A DNA stretch of 64,000 nucleotides, taken from NCBI GenBank assembly GCA_030248215.1, contig JASANG010000796.1, positions 62,001 to 126,000 of the forward strand, written 5' to 3'. Source of the stretch: Enoplolaimus lenunculus (Eukaryota; Nematoda; Enoplea; Enoplida; Thoracostomopsidae). Of the stretch, positions 26,713-38,203 are shown one piece after another. Under the pieces are notes generated by a model. It had not been told where the DNA came from and ran no database searches. It saw nothing but the letters and a program-made list of their open reading frames with translations. A program made the translations under genes and the position numbers. Positions within the stretch are counted from its first letter, which is position 1. Every line of letters starts with the position of its first letter.

Positions 26713-27028
26713 ACAAGCTTTGAATCATATATATTTTTGCTCAAACGACCAGGACAGCTTCGGCATTATTATATTGTATTTTGTTATAAGACAGGCAAGG
26801 CTGTTCAGAAGCATAAATTCGCAACCTACACTTTATATTTCAGTGAGTTGATTTCAACTCAGTGAGTTACAAGCTTTGAATCATATATATATATTTTTGC
26901 TCAAACGACCAGGACAGCTTCGGCATTATTATATTGTATTTTGTTATAAGACAGGCAAGGCTGTTCAGAAGCATAAATTCGCAACCTACACTTTATATTT
27001 CAGTGAGTTGATTTCAACTCAGTGAGTT
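26713..27028. repeat. Recent 156-bp tandem duplication
   Basis: 26713-26868 is repeated at 26869-27028. The copies begin ACAAGCTTTGAATCATATAT and end CAACTCAGTGAGTT. They are identical except for two extra AT units in the second copy. Flanking CAACTCAGTGAGTT words and an inverted ACTCAGTTTGAG-type hairpin continue to about 27100. Confidence 0.95.
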
Positions 27029-27918
27029 AAATCAACTCAGTGTTTTGAGTTGGTACAAGCCTAACTCAGACTGAGTTGAAACATTAACTCAGGTTTTCAA
27101 ATCATATTATTAACTCCCAGTTGATATTTTGTGGTGTTGTTTTTCGTTGTACGGTGTACTAGTATTCGGCTTATGGCATCTTTTTCGCGACCTCACCTCA
27201 GCGAGGTCTTAGACGGTTGTTTGCACAGTATCCAATTTCCATATGCACGTATATATGTGCATTTTATAATTGTAATATAAGATCACCTAATATATTGGTT
27301 ACTTTTTACCCTCAAATAGATTATATATTTTGTTGAACCTACCAATTCTGACTAATGTTACTTTAAGGGGCGTAACAGTAGATTAACGGTATTCCTAAGC
27401 CTAAGCGTTGCAAAAATGAGTTCCTTAGCCTAAGAGTAAGCAAAAAATGTAATCTAGAATCTAAACCTACTTTTATGGAACCACCAGAAATCCGGACGCT
27501 TCTTAAAGTAACATGGGCCTATTTGTTGAACATACAAAAGGTCTGGGTAATTGAATATATGGCGATTGGGATAGCTGTCTCGTAAAATAGCTTCCAATTC
27601 TGATCGGTGGCCCCATTTGCAGGAAGTCATGTCTGATGGCCGGTTTGCCTCAGGTCACAATTATGTAAAAGTTTACTACCGAAATTGCCAGAAACCTCGG
27701 CAAAAATTCTACCGGAGCCGGAGGCCGATTTTCTGCCTGAGCGGGAGGCAGACCTCCGGTGTACCCTGGGAATTACTATTTACCGGAACTGGAATTTAAA
27801 AAAATTACCGGAAACGGAAAACGAAATATACATTTCCCCCTACGTTCATTTGAATTTTTTTGCAATGTTTTATTGGTGAAATAACCCTTAGTTGGAGATA
27901 TATTCACTTTATCTGCTG
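27029..27918. other. Intergenic repeat mosaic
   Basis: Pieces related to other parts of the window: CCTCACCTCAGCGAGGTC at 27190-27210 (again at 61970); AATGTTACTTTAAGG with its inverse CTTAAAGTAACAT near 27355 and 27500 (again as a hairpin at 62410-62458); and a decayed CCGGAGCCGGAGG block at 27690-27770. No gene was recognised. Confidence 0.5.
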
Positions 27919-27920
27919 TA

Positions 27921-28310
27921 CTGTAGTGGCCCGAATAAGAGGGGTCCCCATTTTGAGTCCCAAGCAATAGGAGTCTGTATCCCTAATAAGAGTCCGTAAG
28001 CGGATAGAGTCCCTAAACCCTAATCAGAGTCCATAAATGTCAATTATCCCTAATGTAAGTGCATAAATGACTCCAGGACCAAGTAAAGTTGAGTTCGCAA
28101 CTTTAAAGCATACCTAGTTTTGAAAGTACGTTCTTAAGTATAACCTTGCATTATCGCTCAAGCTATTAACACAACACAAATAAACGTTTAATTTAACCGA
28201 TATTTGCAATAACGGAGACATATCAGTAACGAAGGGTGACAGAGGGCGGGTTGAAAAGAAATGGAGAGGCCAAATAAATATCATTCCCCCTCTTAATCGG
28301 GTCACTACAG
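27921..28310. mobile_element. Tc1/mariner-like MITE, 390 bp
   Basis: Terminal repeats CTGTAGTGGCCCGAATAAGA / (reverse) CTGTAGTGACCCGATTAAGA, each followed by GGGG and flanked by TA on both sides (27919-27920, 28311-28312). The inside repeats words such as GAGTCC. No transposase. The older copy is at 4654-5063. Confidence 0.88.
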
Positions 28311-28312
28311 TA

Positions 28313-29245
28313 TTTTAGATTATCCTTATCCACTGAGAAGCGAACCTGCCTTCGACGGTTTATTTTCGGCGATTGCCAAGGTTTATACACTATACTAATG
28401 AAATTACTTAATTTATCATTTTTTAGTAAAATATCTTAATTTCCGCCGACCAAAATTTAAAGTTTACCGGAACCGGAAAGTCAAAATTGTCGGAACGGAA
28501 TTCCGGTTGCACCCTGTTGTTGTTCAATGATTTGTTATGCGAACAAATATGAGCCAATAAAAATAAACAAAATAACTATAGCAACTGATAGCGACACATT
28601 ACCAGTTAGATTTACTGTCATTAATCAACAATCATCCAGCTGTGAGGGATACAAACTTACTGAAAGGGGGCTATACGTGGCTGTGCCACTCATTATGTGT
28701 CAAATGCACAATTTTTAAACAACATATCGCAACATGTAGGCCTACAATTAAATGTGGAAATTCCAATTGTTTGTGTAATAGGAGTTGGAACTCGTTTTGA
28801 ATCGTAATTCCGATTGCATTCTGCGTAGGCTCTGGCTCCAACTAGTCTTCGCCCATAACCTTCATAGACACCATGTGCTTTGCATATTACTGAAAAGTTC
28901 GGTGTTCGCTGGCAGTTACACGTGTAATGAACGTAAAATCGACCCCCCAAAAGTAAAGGAAGGTAGGACAAACACGCAACGAGCGCTGGCAGATTTAGTT
29001 CCATGCAAAACAAGGTTTGTTGCATACCCTTGTTTAAGCGCATCATCGACTCTTGATAATACTATTGCGGAGGTTGACTTGTTTTGGCGCACAATTTCAA
29101 TTCAAACCATGCAACTTGAATGCTCCAGAGCAGAGTCCCAACTGATATCAGACCTACTGCAGTATCTAAAATTGTACTGCCAGTGGAAAACTGCGTAACA
29201 TGTTCACGACTTGTCCATAGCACCACAACCAATTAACGAGAATGC
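28313..29245. other. Region 3' of PPIE
   Basis: Downstream of PPIE on the minus strand, so its 3' UTR is expected here; an AATAAA on that strand lies near 28365. Overlapping open frames of 117 (minus) and 137 codons (plus) between 28693 and 29198 show no motif I recognise and are not called as genes. Confidence 0.4.
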
Positions 29246-32200
29246 TCATTTAATTTCGCCGCACCCACTTATCAAAATCTTCATGCTAGGTTTGCCCGAA
29301 GTTGAGCCTAACTTTTCAATTTGCCTCACGACATTCATACCTTCAACAACCTTCCCAAACACCACATGTTTTCCATCGAGCCAATCAGTTTTGACGGTCG
29401 TAAGAAAAAACTGCGAGCCATTTGTATTTGGTCCAGAATTAGCCATCGACAAAACGCCAGGTCCTGTATGCTTAAGAAGAAAATTTTCGTCGTCAAATTT
29501 AGCACCGTAAATCGATTTACCACCACTTCCGTTGCCTTTTGTGAAGTCACCACCCTAAAAATAGCATACAAAAATATGTACACAAACACTACACGACAGA
29601 AAACTTAATTGTTAAACATAAATTTAAAGTCATAAACACTTAACGCATAAATTACTGGTATAACTTAGGTCAATGGAAAACTTTCGCAGTTCAACAAAAA
29701 TACTTGAAACCCTAGAAAATGACGTTTTTGTCTCTAAATTATTTCACTGCGCATACCAAAGCAATCAGCTAGCTGAATACAGTTTTAGATTACAACAATA
29801 CAAATATATCGGATATGTGAGTTGCACACCGTTTCGAGAAAATTCAAGTTAAAACTGTGTATTGGTGGAGGACAGTAACATGAAATTTTTTTACCTGAAT
29901 CATAAATTGTGGGATAATTCTATGAAACACACAGCCATCATAGCCAAAGCCTTTTTCGCCTGTGCACAACTGCCGAAAATTTTCAACAGTCCGAGGAACA
30001 ACATCGGATCGTAGTTCAATGACAATTCTACCGATAACGCGTATTCCCACCTGCAACGAAAAATAATTTACCGTTCAAATAAACTTTACACTGCGCCCAA
30101 ATTAAAAATCACATGGTTCATTGTCACTATAACAGCAGACACGTTGTAAATGTGTTTGAACAAAATGCGAAAGGTGATTTAAGTAATTAGAGCAGGGATG
30201 CGCCGACACCAATTTTTTTGCCGAGGCCGATTCTTATTTTGAAAATATGCCGGTGCCGATTCCAACTTTAGTACACCATGCTCAAAGAACAGATAGGATA
30301 CTACATTTTACATCATTATGCGAAGACTTAAACCATAACCAAGATAAACTATTACAGTTTTATGAGAACGGTTCATTTGAATTAAGTCGGCATAAATACA
30401 AAAAATGATGGTTTCAATATTTTTTCGAAGTTTTTAAAAACATCCGGCAAGTTAAAATATTAGAGCCGGATGTCGAGTTTTACCGAAGCCGGTCATCCAG
30501 TCGCACCCTGAAGATATATTTAATCACGCTAACTTATTACTACAAGCTATAATATGCTATAAATATTTTTTAAAGAGTCATAGCTTAGTACATCTGAGTA
30601 TCCTAAAGTCCTTATTTGCGTCATTTCGAACAAATACAAAGCCTAATGTGACTTTGGTCACAAATAATAGTATAATTGTGTTATGCAATTGTTTTTAGCA
30701 ATAAATATTCGGCAATGTAGAACACCGAAGCCGGATGTCGATCTTTCGCCGGAGCCGGATATCCGGATTCCGGCTGTACCTATTCGGATTATGTAAAATT
30801 TGACGGTTCGGATTCCGTTGTGAAAAAGCCGAATGAAACAATGTTGGACAATATAAGTTTACGCTTAAAAATACAAATTTTAAATAACTATTTATATAAA
30901 TCAATGCTTTTTGTTTTTGAGTCATAAATGTCACAACTGGAGTCGGCATAAAATAATTATTGCTGATTGCTTAAGTTTCATTAGTTTTGCTGGTCGACAA
31001 CCAATGTTCTCATTTGGTATTCTGAAACAAATCATTAATACATTGGAAATTTGAAAAATGCAAGGGTAAGTTAGCACTGGATTCAGATCCAGTCAAATCG
31101 TGGATTGGGTGCCACCCCGATATGTTCATACTTTTATCTCCAGGAACACTTTTGGTAGCGGTTCTGCAGCTGAACTCTCTGTCACAACGGGGTCGTCTAA
31201 AATAGCAAATTTAAAATTACTAAACCAATATACAATAAAAAGCAATAAGCTGTGTCTGTTATTAAATTGAGCACCACTAAATTCTTACTGAAATTATGCT
31301 TTAAATTATCCAACAAATGCACCAGCAGGGATACACAGTCTCGGACTCGGTCTCTTCAAGTCTGGGGATTTCGCTGGTCTCGGTCTAGACGTTGCTGTAT
31401 AATTAGGAAACCAATACACAATAAAAAAGCAATAAGCTGTGTCTGTTATCAAATTGAGCACCACTAGAATTGTTACTGAAAGGATGCTTTAAATTATCCA
31501 ACCCATACACAGGACGGGATGGACAGTCTCAGACGCAGTCTCTTCAGTCTCGTGATTTCAATCTTTTCGGTGTAGATGTCGCTTTTTCCGAGTCTCAGTG
31601 TCTCCTTTTCTGGGACTCGGTGGTTTGCAAATCGAGACCAAAGAGGTGAAAAAGAGATAAACAATGCTATTAGCTGAGCTAGTTTGAGTTGAAGAAAGGA
31701 CGTAGCAATGTTTTGCTCGTATTTTAGACTAAATGTATATATGTGAACCACTTAAAATTGGGTACTTGTTAGAGTTGCAACATTAAAAAATAAATACCCG
31801 GACCCGGATGTTTCTGAAAGAAAAACCCGGACCCGGATTTTTCTGGAAGAAAAGCCCGGACCCGGAATTTTGAAGAATGCAAACCCGGACCCGGATTTCT
31901 TTTCCAAACAAACCCGGGCTCGGAATTTCTATTACTTAAAAACTAAACATGATCCTAATTTTTTAAAGACAGGAAAGAATTTCTGTCTCCATCTGTTTCT
32001 AACAGCTCAGTATTTAAAATATTAATGGACAGTATGCAATGCGAAGTGACTAATGTCATTCATAGAAATTTATTTCAAGTAAATCATAAAACAATGCACT
32101 ATCCTTGCTACGGATGTGCCGATACCAAAGTTTTTTCCCGGTGTCGATATCGATTATTCTGAAGGTATACGGATGCCGATATCTTTTTCATAGGTTCCTT

Positions 32201-35200
32201 GACGTTGAAGCAATCGTTAACCAAGCAAACTTTGACTTAGGCGTAAATACTAAACTTAAGTTAAATGTCAAATTACTTACTTAAAATGAGACATGTCATG
32301 TCTCTGTATCCCAGCCATTCCAACCGTTCGTAATTGAGCATTCGTAATCGTAACCCAAGTATATCTGCTTACGTTAAATTACTCAACAAAGGCGAAGCCT
32401 GTTGACCAAATTTTCCTTCTGCAGCTTGCTTTTACATACGACATGCAATAGTTGTGTTAAGAGACATGGTGGGTGTATTTTGTTTCTAATCTATGCGTAA
32501 GTGTTTCACACAGTTAGTGTTGGTTGTGCAACTAATCTATTTTAGGTACGGTACAGTTACTATTCAGACTGCACGCGTGGGATGTTAATAAAATCACTAA
32601 GCTAATTTTGTCCCGATTATTTTGTCCGGGTATTTTTGCACTACCCGGACCCGGAATAATTTATGAAAACCCGGACCCGAACGCGAAATTTATTGAAGCG
32701 AAAACCCGGACCCGGATCCGGACCCAGAATTTTTGGGCAAAAATACTCGGAATAACCGAAATACCCGGACCCGGATGCAACTCTAGTACTTGTTTACTTT
32801 TCTTCACACTAGGACTGCTGTAAAAGAAGGCTCAAGTCTCCGCAAACTGATTTTATTACGGTACGCATCGTTTGCTATCGCAAATTTCATTTCGCCTCCG
32901 AACACAAAACTTGTGTTGCAAAATGCTCTGTGACACGTTTTAGACCAGAGTTATCACTTGCTTTCCAGAACGGCACATAAACAAACGCGACACAAACGAT
33001 ATTTGTTAAAGCTGGCTTTTACACACATATCTATGAACTGCTATTAAAATGGGGTGCAAAAGGAATACTGCAATAAAAATTAATTATTATGTTATAAAAC
33101 TACATACACTTTCTCACACGTATAAATCGATGCACTTTAGATACACGTATTTACCCTTGCCGGTTGGCGTTACCCTACCGTAACGCGCGTCATAGAATGC
33201 TCTATGACTAGCGTTAGGGTAGGGTTAACGCATTACAATTTTGAAAATTGCCACGTGTAACCCTACCTTATACTGTTTTCGGTGGCAAAGTAAAATTTTT
33301 CTTGTGAACGATGCATTATGACATGGATTGCTTAGGCTTACGTTTACGGTTCAGCTTAGACATGGACGTGGGAACAAGTAAATGGAATAGCACAGCACAA
33401 AGTAAATGAGCTTTTTACAGAGTTAATCGCCATCTAATGTTTTCATTAGTATTGCCACTAAAGGTCGCATATTATCCACTTATGTTCATTTTCATATGTG
33501 TGCAACGTATGTTCTAATTGGAGTTGGTGATTGTTTTATGAAAATTTGCAATCGTTGCGTTTGTGCCACCATTTCTGAGTGATACATAAAGTAAAAAATA
33601 AAGTTTGGTGGCGATATATTGTTTACTTGTATGAATTAGACGGTAATTCTGAGCAAATAAATATTATAATATTCAAAGCTTTTGTTAGAAAAATCATATT
33701 TTTATTTTCGGCAACGGTTAAAAACTGACCGAGAAGACCGAAACCAAAAATTTCGGTCTCGGTAGGCCGGGTCCCCGCTCATCGCGGTGCACCGGTTGCC
33801 CAGAGCCATGGCTGAGCAAATTTAAATCTATTTCAAGCAAGAAAGAGCCGAAACTTCTCTAAATGCGTAACGAATTTCTAAAATTAGCGTAAAATAGTTC
33901 CGTCCTAATCTGTCCCTGGTTCAAAACAGCAGGCACAGCCATATCAAAACAATAAGCAAACTTTTTGGCCCACCAACATCTACATATATAACTAACTAAC
34001 TAACGCACCAGCTTCATCACCAAGCTTCAACGGAACCGGTTCACTTTCTGCATTTGACGCAAACTTAGCAATCCACTCGTCGTCGGCCCAAATTGGTCGA
34101 GTTGAATTTTCAGATATTCCCTGTGGTTTAGCTTGATTCACTCGAATGGTTCGTCCAAACAATTCTGAACCATCCATGTTGTCGATGGCTGCAGCAGCAT
34201 CCTTAAATATTATGTTTGTTAAAGTATGTAGTAGATACAGTAAAACATGCTGCCCGTCAGTTAACTGTTTTTATTCAAATTTTATTTAAAACCGGAGCGA
34301 TTTGAAGTCAAGGTGGGTTAAAAAATTCGCTCGACGAGAACTGCATAAGTCAAATTCGCTTGGACTCCTATATTACAATATGGAAACTATAGAGCATTCA
34401 TTTGGTTTGCTCTGATGTTGAGCAAATGTTTTCACAGAAGCAGTATTGTTGACCACATAATTAAGTCAAAGTTATCATATTAAGCAATCAAGCTGTCGTA
34501 TATAGTGCTATTTACAATGTGAAATCAAACAGCACATATACAATGTATATATTATATACAGCGTAGATCATTACCTCAGGCAGTTCAAACTGAAGGAAGG
34601 CAAATCCTCTATGCTTTTGGGTCTCATAGTCTAATGGTATATTGATATCCACGATTTCGCCAAACGGTATAAATGCTGCTTGAAGTATCTGGAAATGGTG
34701 AAGAAACAAAATTAACCGTCATAGTGTACTTGTAAGCTGGCAGTCTCATGTCATCAGTATCTTGTTTAGAGAATATTTATAGAACGAAACAACGGCGCAT
34801 AGCATTAAACTGGCACATAGCAAAATTTAAGACGTTTTGTGCACATGCTGACGTAGTTTTTAGGCGATTTACCAGTTTCTGAGCCGCGGGACCTAGAGTA
34901 TAAGCATCCAAAAACCACTGTTGGTAATTTTGTTTTCGTGCATTAATGAATTCAGTAAGTGCTTTACCTCGATCAGGCAACAAGTACTGGATGATATTTT
35001 ATAAAATACGGCAAAATAAGCACAGCATATTGTTGGTTCAATAGTGCGTTTACAAGAAATATAATTATTTGATTGAAGTGGTTTTAGTCATACGTAGTTG
35101 ACCAACATTCAGTTTTTAAATGTTGTCAGCAACACAGCAAACATGTGAGTAGTCAAGCCCTTGCGTAGTTAGCGCTATATTCCGCGTACGTACGTAATGA

Positions 35201-35448
35201 CTACGCAAAGCCGACATGCAAATACGTACTCAAGCTTTTGTGTAGTTAAGTGTTACAGCTATTGCGCCCAACGAATTTTAAAAAATGAGACGCACAATAA
35301 TATACGCATTGAATCCTTTCATCAATATCTCACACAAATTTGCATAAGGCTGTGGGTACGCTGTGCATACGAATGCATATACCTTTTCGTCAACCTCTTC
35401 TTCGAGTCCACCGACATAGAGAAGACATTTCTTCTGTAGTGAAGTCAT
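29246..35448 (-). CDS. PPIE: Peptidyl-prolyl cis-trans isomerase E (RRM + cyclophilin), complete
   Basis: Six coding exons on the minus strand: 35448-35383, 34688-34575, 34201-34009, 31196-31132, 30050-29895, 29554-29246 (stop TAA). All phases agree, giving 300 residues against 301 in human PPIE. Residues about 8-86 are the RRM, with RNP2 (LLYVGG) and RNP1 (RGFAFLQF) intact. The linker keeps [13 protein letters not shown]. The cyclophilin domain runs from about 139 to the end and has FHRIIPQFM with the catalytic Arg, the GGDF motif, SQFFL, and the Trp of [12 protein letters not shown] used in cyclosporin binding, so an active isomerase is expected. Family role: a nuclear, spliceosome-associated cyclophilin that catalyses prolyl isomerisation and binds RNA. 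It lies divergent from dystrobrevin. Intron 4, between the linker and cyclophilin exons, is about 1.1 kb; intron 3 is about 2.8 kb and carries a hAT element. Confidence 0.97.
31222..31580. repeat. Diverged tandem duplication of about 186 bp in PPIE intron 3
   Basis: 31222-31407 is repeated from 31408 to about 31580. Both copies begin AAACCAATA, share GCAATAAGCTGTGTCTGTTA and CTTTAAATTATCCAAC, and end in GTCTC-rich text. Identity looks lower than in the duplication at 26713, so it is older. Confidence 0.85.
31770..32785. mobile_element. 1.0 kb hAT element with perfect 8-bp target duplication
   Basis: Ends TAGAGTTGCA (31770) and TGCAACTCTA (ending 32785), flanked on both sides by GTACTTGT (31762-31769, 32786-32793). 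Just inside each end are repeated CCCGGACCCGGA words. It has no transposase ORF. A second copy in opposite orientation lies in a dystrobrevin intron (48961-49742), and a 107-bp relative is at 12876-12982. A stretch near 32104-32170 (GGATGTGCCGATACC) resembles a different short family, so one element may have inserted into another. Confidence 0.9.
34873..34986 (-). other. Exon-like open stretch in PPIE intron 1
   Basis: On the minus strand CATCCAG precedes 34986 and GTAAAT follows 34873. The 114 bases between are open in the frame set by exon 1 (phase 0 to 0) and encode 38 residues with normal protein-like composition ([17 protein letters not shown] ... [13 protein letters not shown]). The frame stays open beyond the donor. 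It matches nothing I recognise in PPIE, and inclusion would place 38 residues between the first strand and first helix of the RRM. It could be a cassette exon, an exon of a nested gene or chance. Confidence 0.4.
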
Positions 35449-35900
35449 TACATATATGTAATATGTGTATTCAACGGAAAGCACAAGTTTCTGTAACTGT
35501 TATTGTACTATACTACACCCATTCAAAATAACTTCATGATTAACAACATATAAAGAGAACACCACTTTACGGGTATTCACTATTAATTAGATCTATTAGC
35601 AGTTTTATGACTAAACACGTTGGTTGGGTTGTAGATATATGACTTAATCAACCTCTGACTTGGTTAATACGCCAGTATTGAACTCCAACTCAATCACCAA
35701 ATAACTCTAAGTGCCTGCACAGCGCCTCCAAATTGTATGTTGTAATAGTGTAACCTACGAGACGCCGGCAGTTCACAACGTGAGAGGCTTACAACTTACC
35801 AAATTTTTTTGCTGGTTTACGTGGTGTAGCATGTTACGTGCATAACCAATGTAATGTTACAGCATACAAACACGTATATGTGTAGTACTAGAGCAAATTA
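35449..35900. promoter_or_regulatory. Upstream flank of PPIE
   Basis: 5' flank of PPIE on the minus strand, shared with the divergent dystrobrevin gene 6 kb away. No TATA box or other named element was identified. A first non-coding exon is possible but not visible. Confidence 0.25.
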
Positions 35901-35909
35901 TTATTTCGG

Positions 35910-36035
35910 CAACGTGGTGTATGGGTCGCATTGACTCGCAAGCGAGATTCGAGGTTCGTTTCCCGGCGCGACCATATCTTTTGGAGAAATTAAAGAGACA
36001 CCTGGGGTCTTCCCGGCGTGCAGTTCTGAAATTTC
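35910..36035 (+). mobile_element. tRNA-derived SINE, decayed copy
   Basis: The head GGCAACGTGGTGTATGGGTC, the stem CTCGCAAGCGAG and the B-box-like GAGGTTCGTTTCC are followed by GGCGTGCAGTTCTGA, the tail word shared with the copies at 36955 and (inverted) 19750. The head has lost a few bases, so it is not a working tRNA. Confidence 0.7.
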
Positions 36036-36266
36036 GACTTGTAATGTTAAGTCTTTCTTGATTTACTTAGTGTATGTACAGCAAACACTGATAAAATAAA
36101 AAATTCCGTCATATTTTTAAACAAGAACCATTGTGATAGTATTGTTTTTCATGCGAGTCCAGTAATGATTAAAGCATGTCCCGGCAAATAACGTGTTGGC
36201 CACGACCCCGGTGCCGGGGCAAGTCCTCGGTGCACCTCTAATTTTAACTACATTATCTCGCCTCTC

Positions 36267-36705
36267 CAGAGTGCGATCTGATATCCGGTTGCAGTTTAAT
36301 ATAAGACAAAAACTGATACTCGTATTCGGTGTAAATCCCTAGTATAAATCAACCGGATACCGGATATTTACGGTTGTACTGCTGAATATCATAATACGTT
36401 TTACAACTGAATGTCTATAACATTTCCTGCGATTACATTTTTCGGAAAGTGAAGAAGTTCAAGTTTTGATACATTGTCAGCAACTTTTATGTTATATAAG
36501 CAAGCGAGAGTTAAACAGATTTCTGCATTTAATAATTTCAGTTGATCAGCAGCAATTATGAACTTTACAACAGAGGAAAACCTTGAGCACGCTAAAAATA
36601 CAGCGAAAATATTTATTTTAATAGATACAATATCCGGTATCCGGTTACTGTTCCGGTAAAAATTCAATATCCGTATCCGGTAAATTAATATTCGGTCGCG
36701 CTCTG
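36267..36705. mobile_element. hAT-like MITE (CAGAGTGCGATC termini)
   Basis: Left end CAGAGTGCGATCTGATATCC, right end reading in reverse CAGAGCGCGACCGAATATT. The 439-bp body matches 14691-15110 in reverse orientation. It has no transposase. Text with GGATATCCGG and TACCGG words lies inside each end. Confidence 0.78.
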
Positions 36706-36784
36706 CTCCTAACTTCCGCTCCGGCAAGTTTGTTGACCGCAAGCTACGGTATTTTTCATCTCTGGTTGCACATTGTTGTATAAA

Positions 36785-37270
36785 TTAGGAATGTGCCGAC
36801 ATCAAAATTTTGCTGATTTCGATGGCGATTCCAACTTAAGTGCACGATGCTTTATAAATATTGATATATGTGTGGTGTAATATGTGTATGTGCATAGTGT
36901 ATTTGGTGTAAGACACATGCATACACGTACACGTAAGAAAATTACAATATCGGCAGCGTGGCGTAATGGGTAGCGCGCTTCACTCGCAAGCGAGAGGTCC
37001 GAGGTTCGATTCCTGGAGGGGTCGTCCAGACGTGCAGTTCTGACAATAAACAGATAGGATACGTTCATTTCAATTAATTTTTGAAACACAAGTGCAAAGG
37101 AGAAAACAGTTTTCCGGACCAGACAACCTGATATGCGCCTAGAAATAAAATGGATCGCATTCAAACTGACTGTTATGGGCAAAAAGTATCAGTAAAGAAT
37201 CGGCAATTTTTTGCAGTGCCCATGCAGATACTCATTAAAAGTGCCGATTATTACCAATACACCAAACCAA
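36785..37270. mobile_element. Short MITE carrying a nested tRNA-derived SINE
   Basis: The outer halves (36788 GGAATGTGCCGACATC ... and about 37165-37260, GGGCAAAAAGTATCAGTAAAG ... AGTGCCGATTATTACC) match the uninterrupted relative at about 49745-49855. A SINE head sits between them at 36952-37022 (GGCAGCGTGGCGTAATGGGT, stem CTCGCAAGCGAG, B box GGTTCGATTCC), with tail GACGTGCAGTTCTGAC. The insertion order is therefore MITE first, SINE later. Confidence 0.65.
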
Positions 37271-38203
37271 CAGAATTTGTAAATACTTACATGTTTGGTT
37301 TCAATGTACGAATTTCAGCGGAACTAGCTATGAATTTTTCTGTGTACTATCGTTGAATCGATGTATTTCACTATACTACACAGAACCAATTAACTAAACG
37401 TTTTTCCTGCCACATTTTGCTTCATCAAGCTGCATAATAATTGAAAACTCTATGCGTTAAACGCAAATACAATGAAAAATATACTATCTTGATTTTTTTT
37501 AAACGTTTTTGTACAGTCCAACTCTGAAAGCAAATTCACTTCTACATTTCAAACAACGAAACACAACTAACTGAAATATGCCGATGTCCTCCGCTAGAAC
37601 TGCTAATTGATATCGTGATTTTGGCCCATGTATAGAACAGGGCCGGAACAGTAGTATAAGCATATTCCTAGGCCTAAGCCTATTTGCAAAGTATTTGGTG
37701 TGTATGTCCGTAAAACGATGCTGCTTGTGGGAACATCAACGCTCTGAAATAGACGCTGCCGGTTGCAACAGTTTACTAAAACAAGAGAAAAAGTATTATG
37801 CTGGTACATAATATCGCAAGAGGATGGATGTACGCTAATATTTAACTACGAAATTACTTCGGTTAAACTCCAAACTGCAAAATCTAATACAAAACACAAC
37901 TCCAGTAAACAACTCCAACAATACTCCAACCGCTTCGGTGACTTCCATTTCCTTAACTCCTAAACTCCTTAACTCCGGTACAGCTCCAGTATAACTCCAC
38001 CCCGGTTAGATCTACTCCAATACACAGTTCCCCGCTTGGTATGTTGCTGCTGTGCAACCCCCTGGGCACTAAACGTGTAACACAACCCGTAACCAGAATC
38101 TATTCCGCCGAAATATAAACTCATTAAATAATTTAAATAATCATAAACTCCGTCACCCTGATATAAAATCCATGTAACCGATAAATATTAAAGAAAACAG
38201 CCC
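37271..38203. other. Intergenic DNA with AACTCC-rich stretch
   Basis: No gene was recognised. Between about 37895 and 38020 the word AACTCC recurs many times in a loose array (for example CAACTCC, TTAACTCC, ATAACTCC). A fragment of the CCTAGGCCTAAGCC repeat lies near 37650. Confidence 0.5.

Noticed and set aside
28693-29198. Two overlapping open frames of 117 and 137 codons
   Set aside because: Opposite strands over the same DNA, no motif, and they lie in the expected 3' UTR of PPIE.
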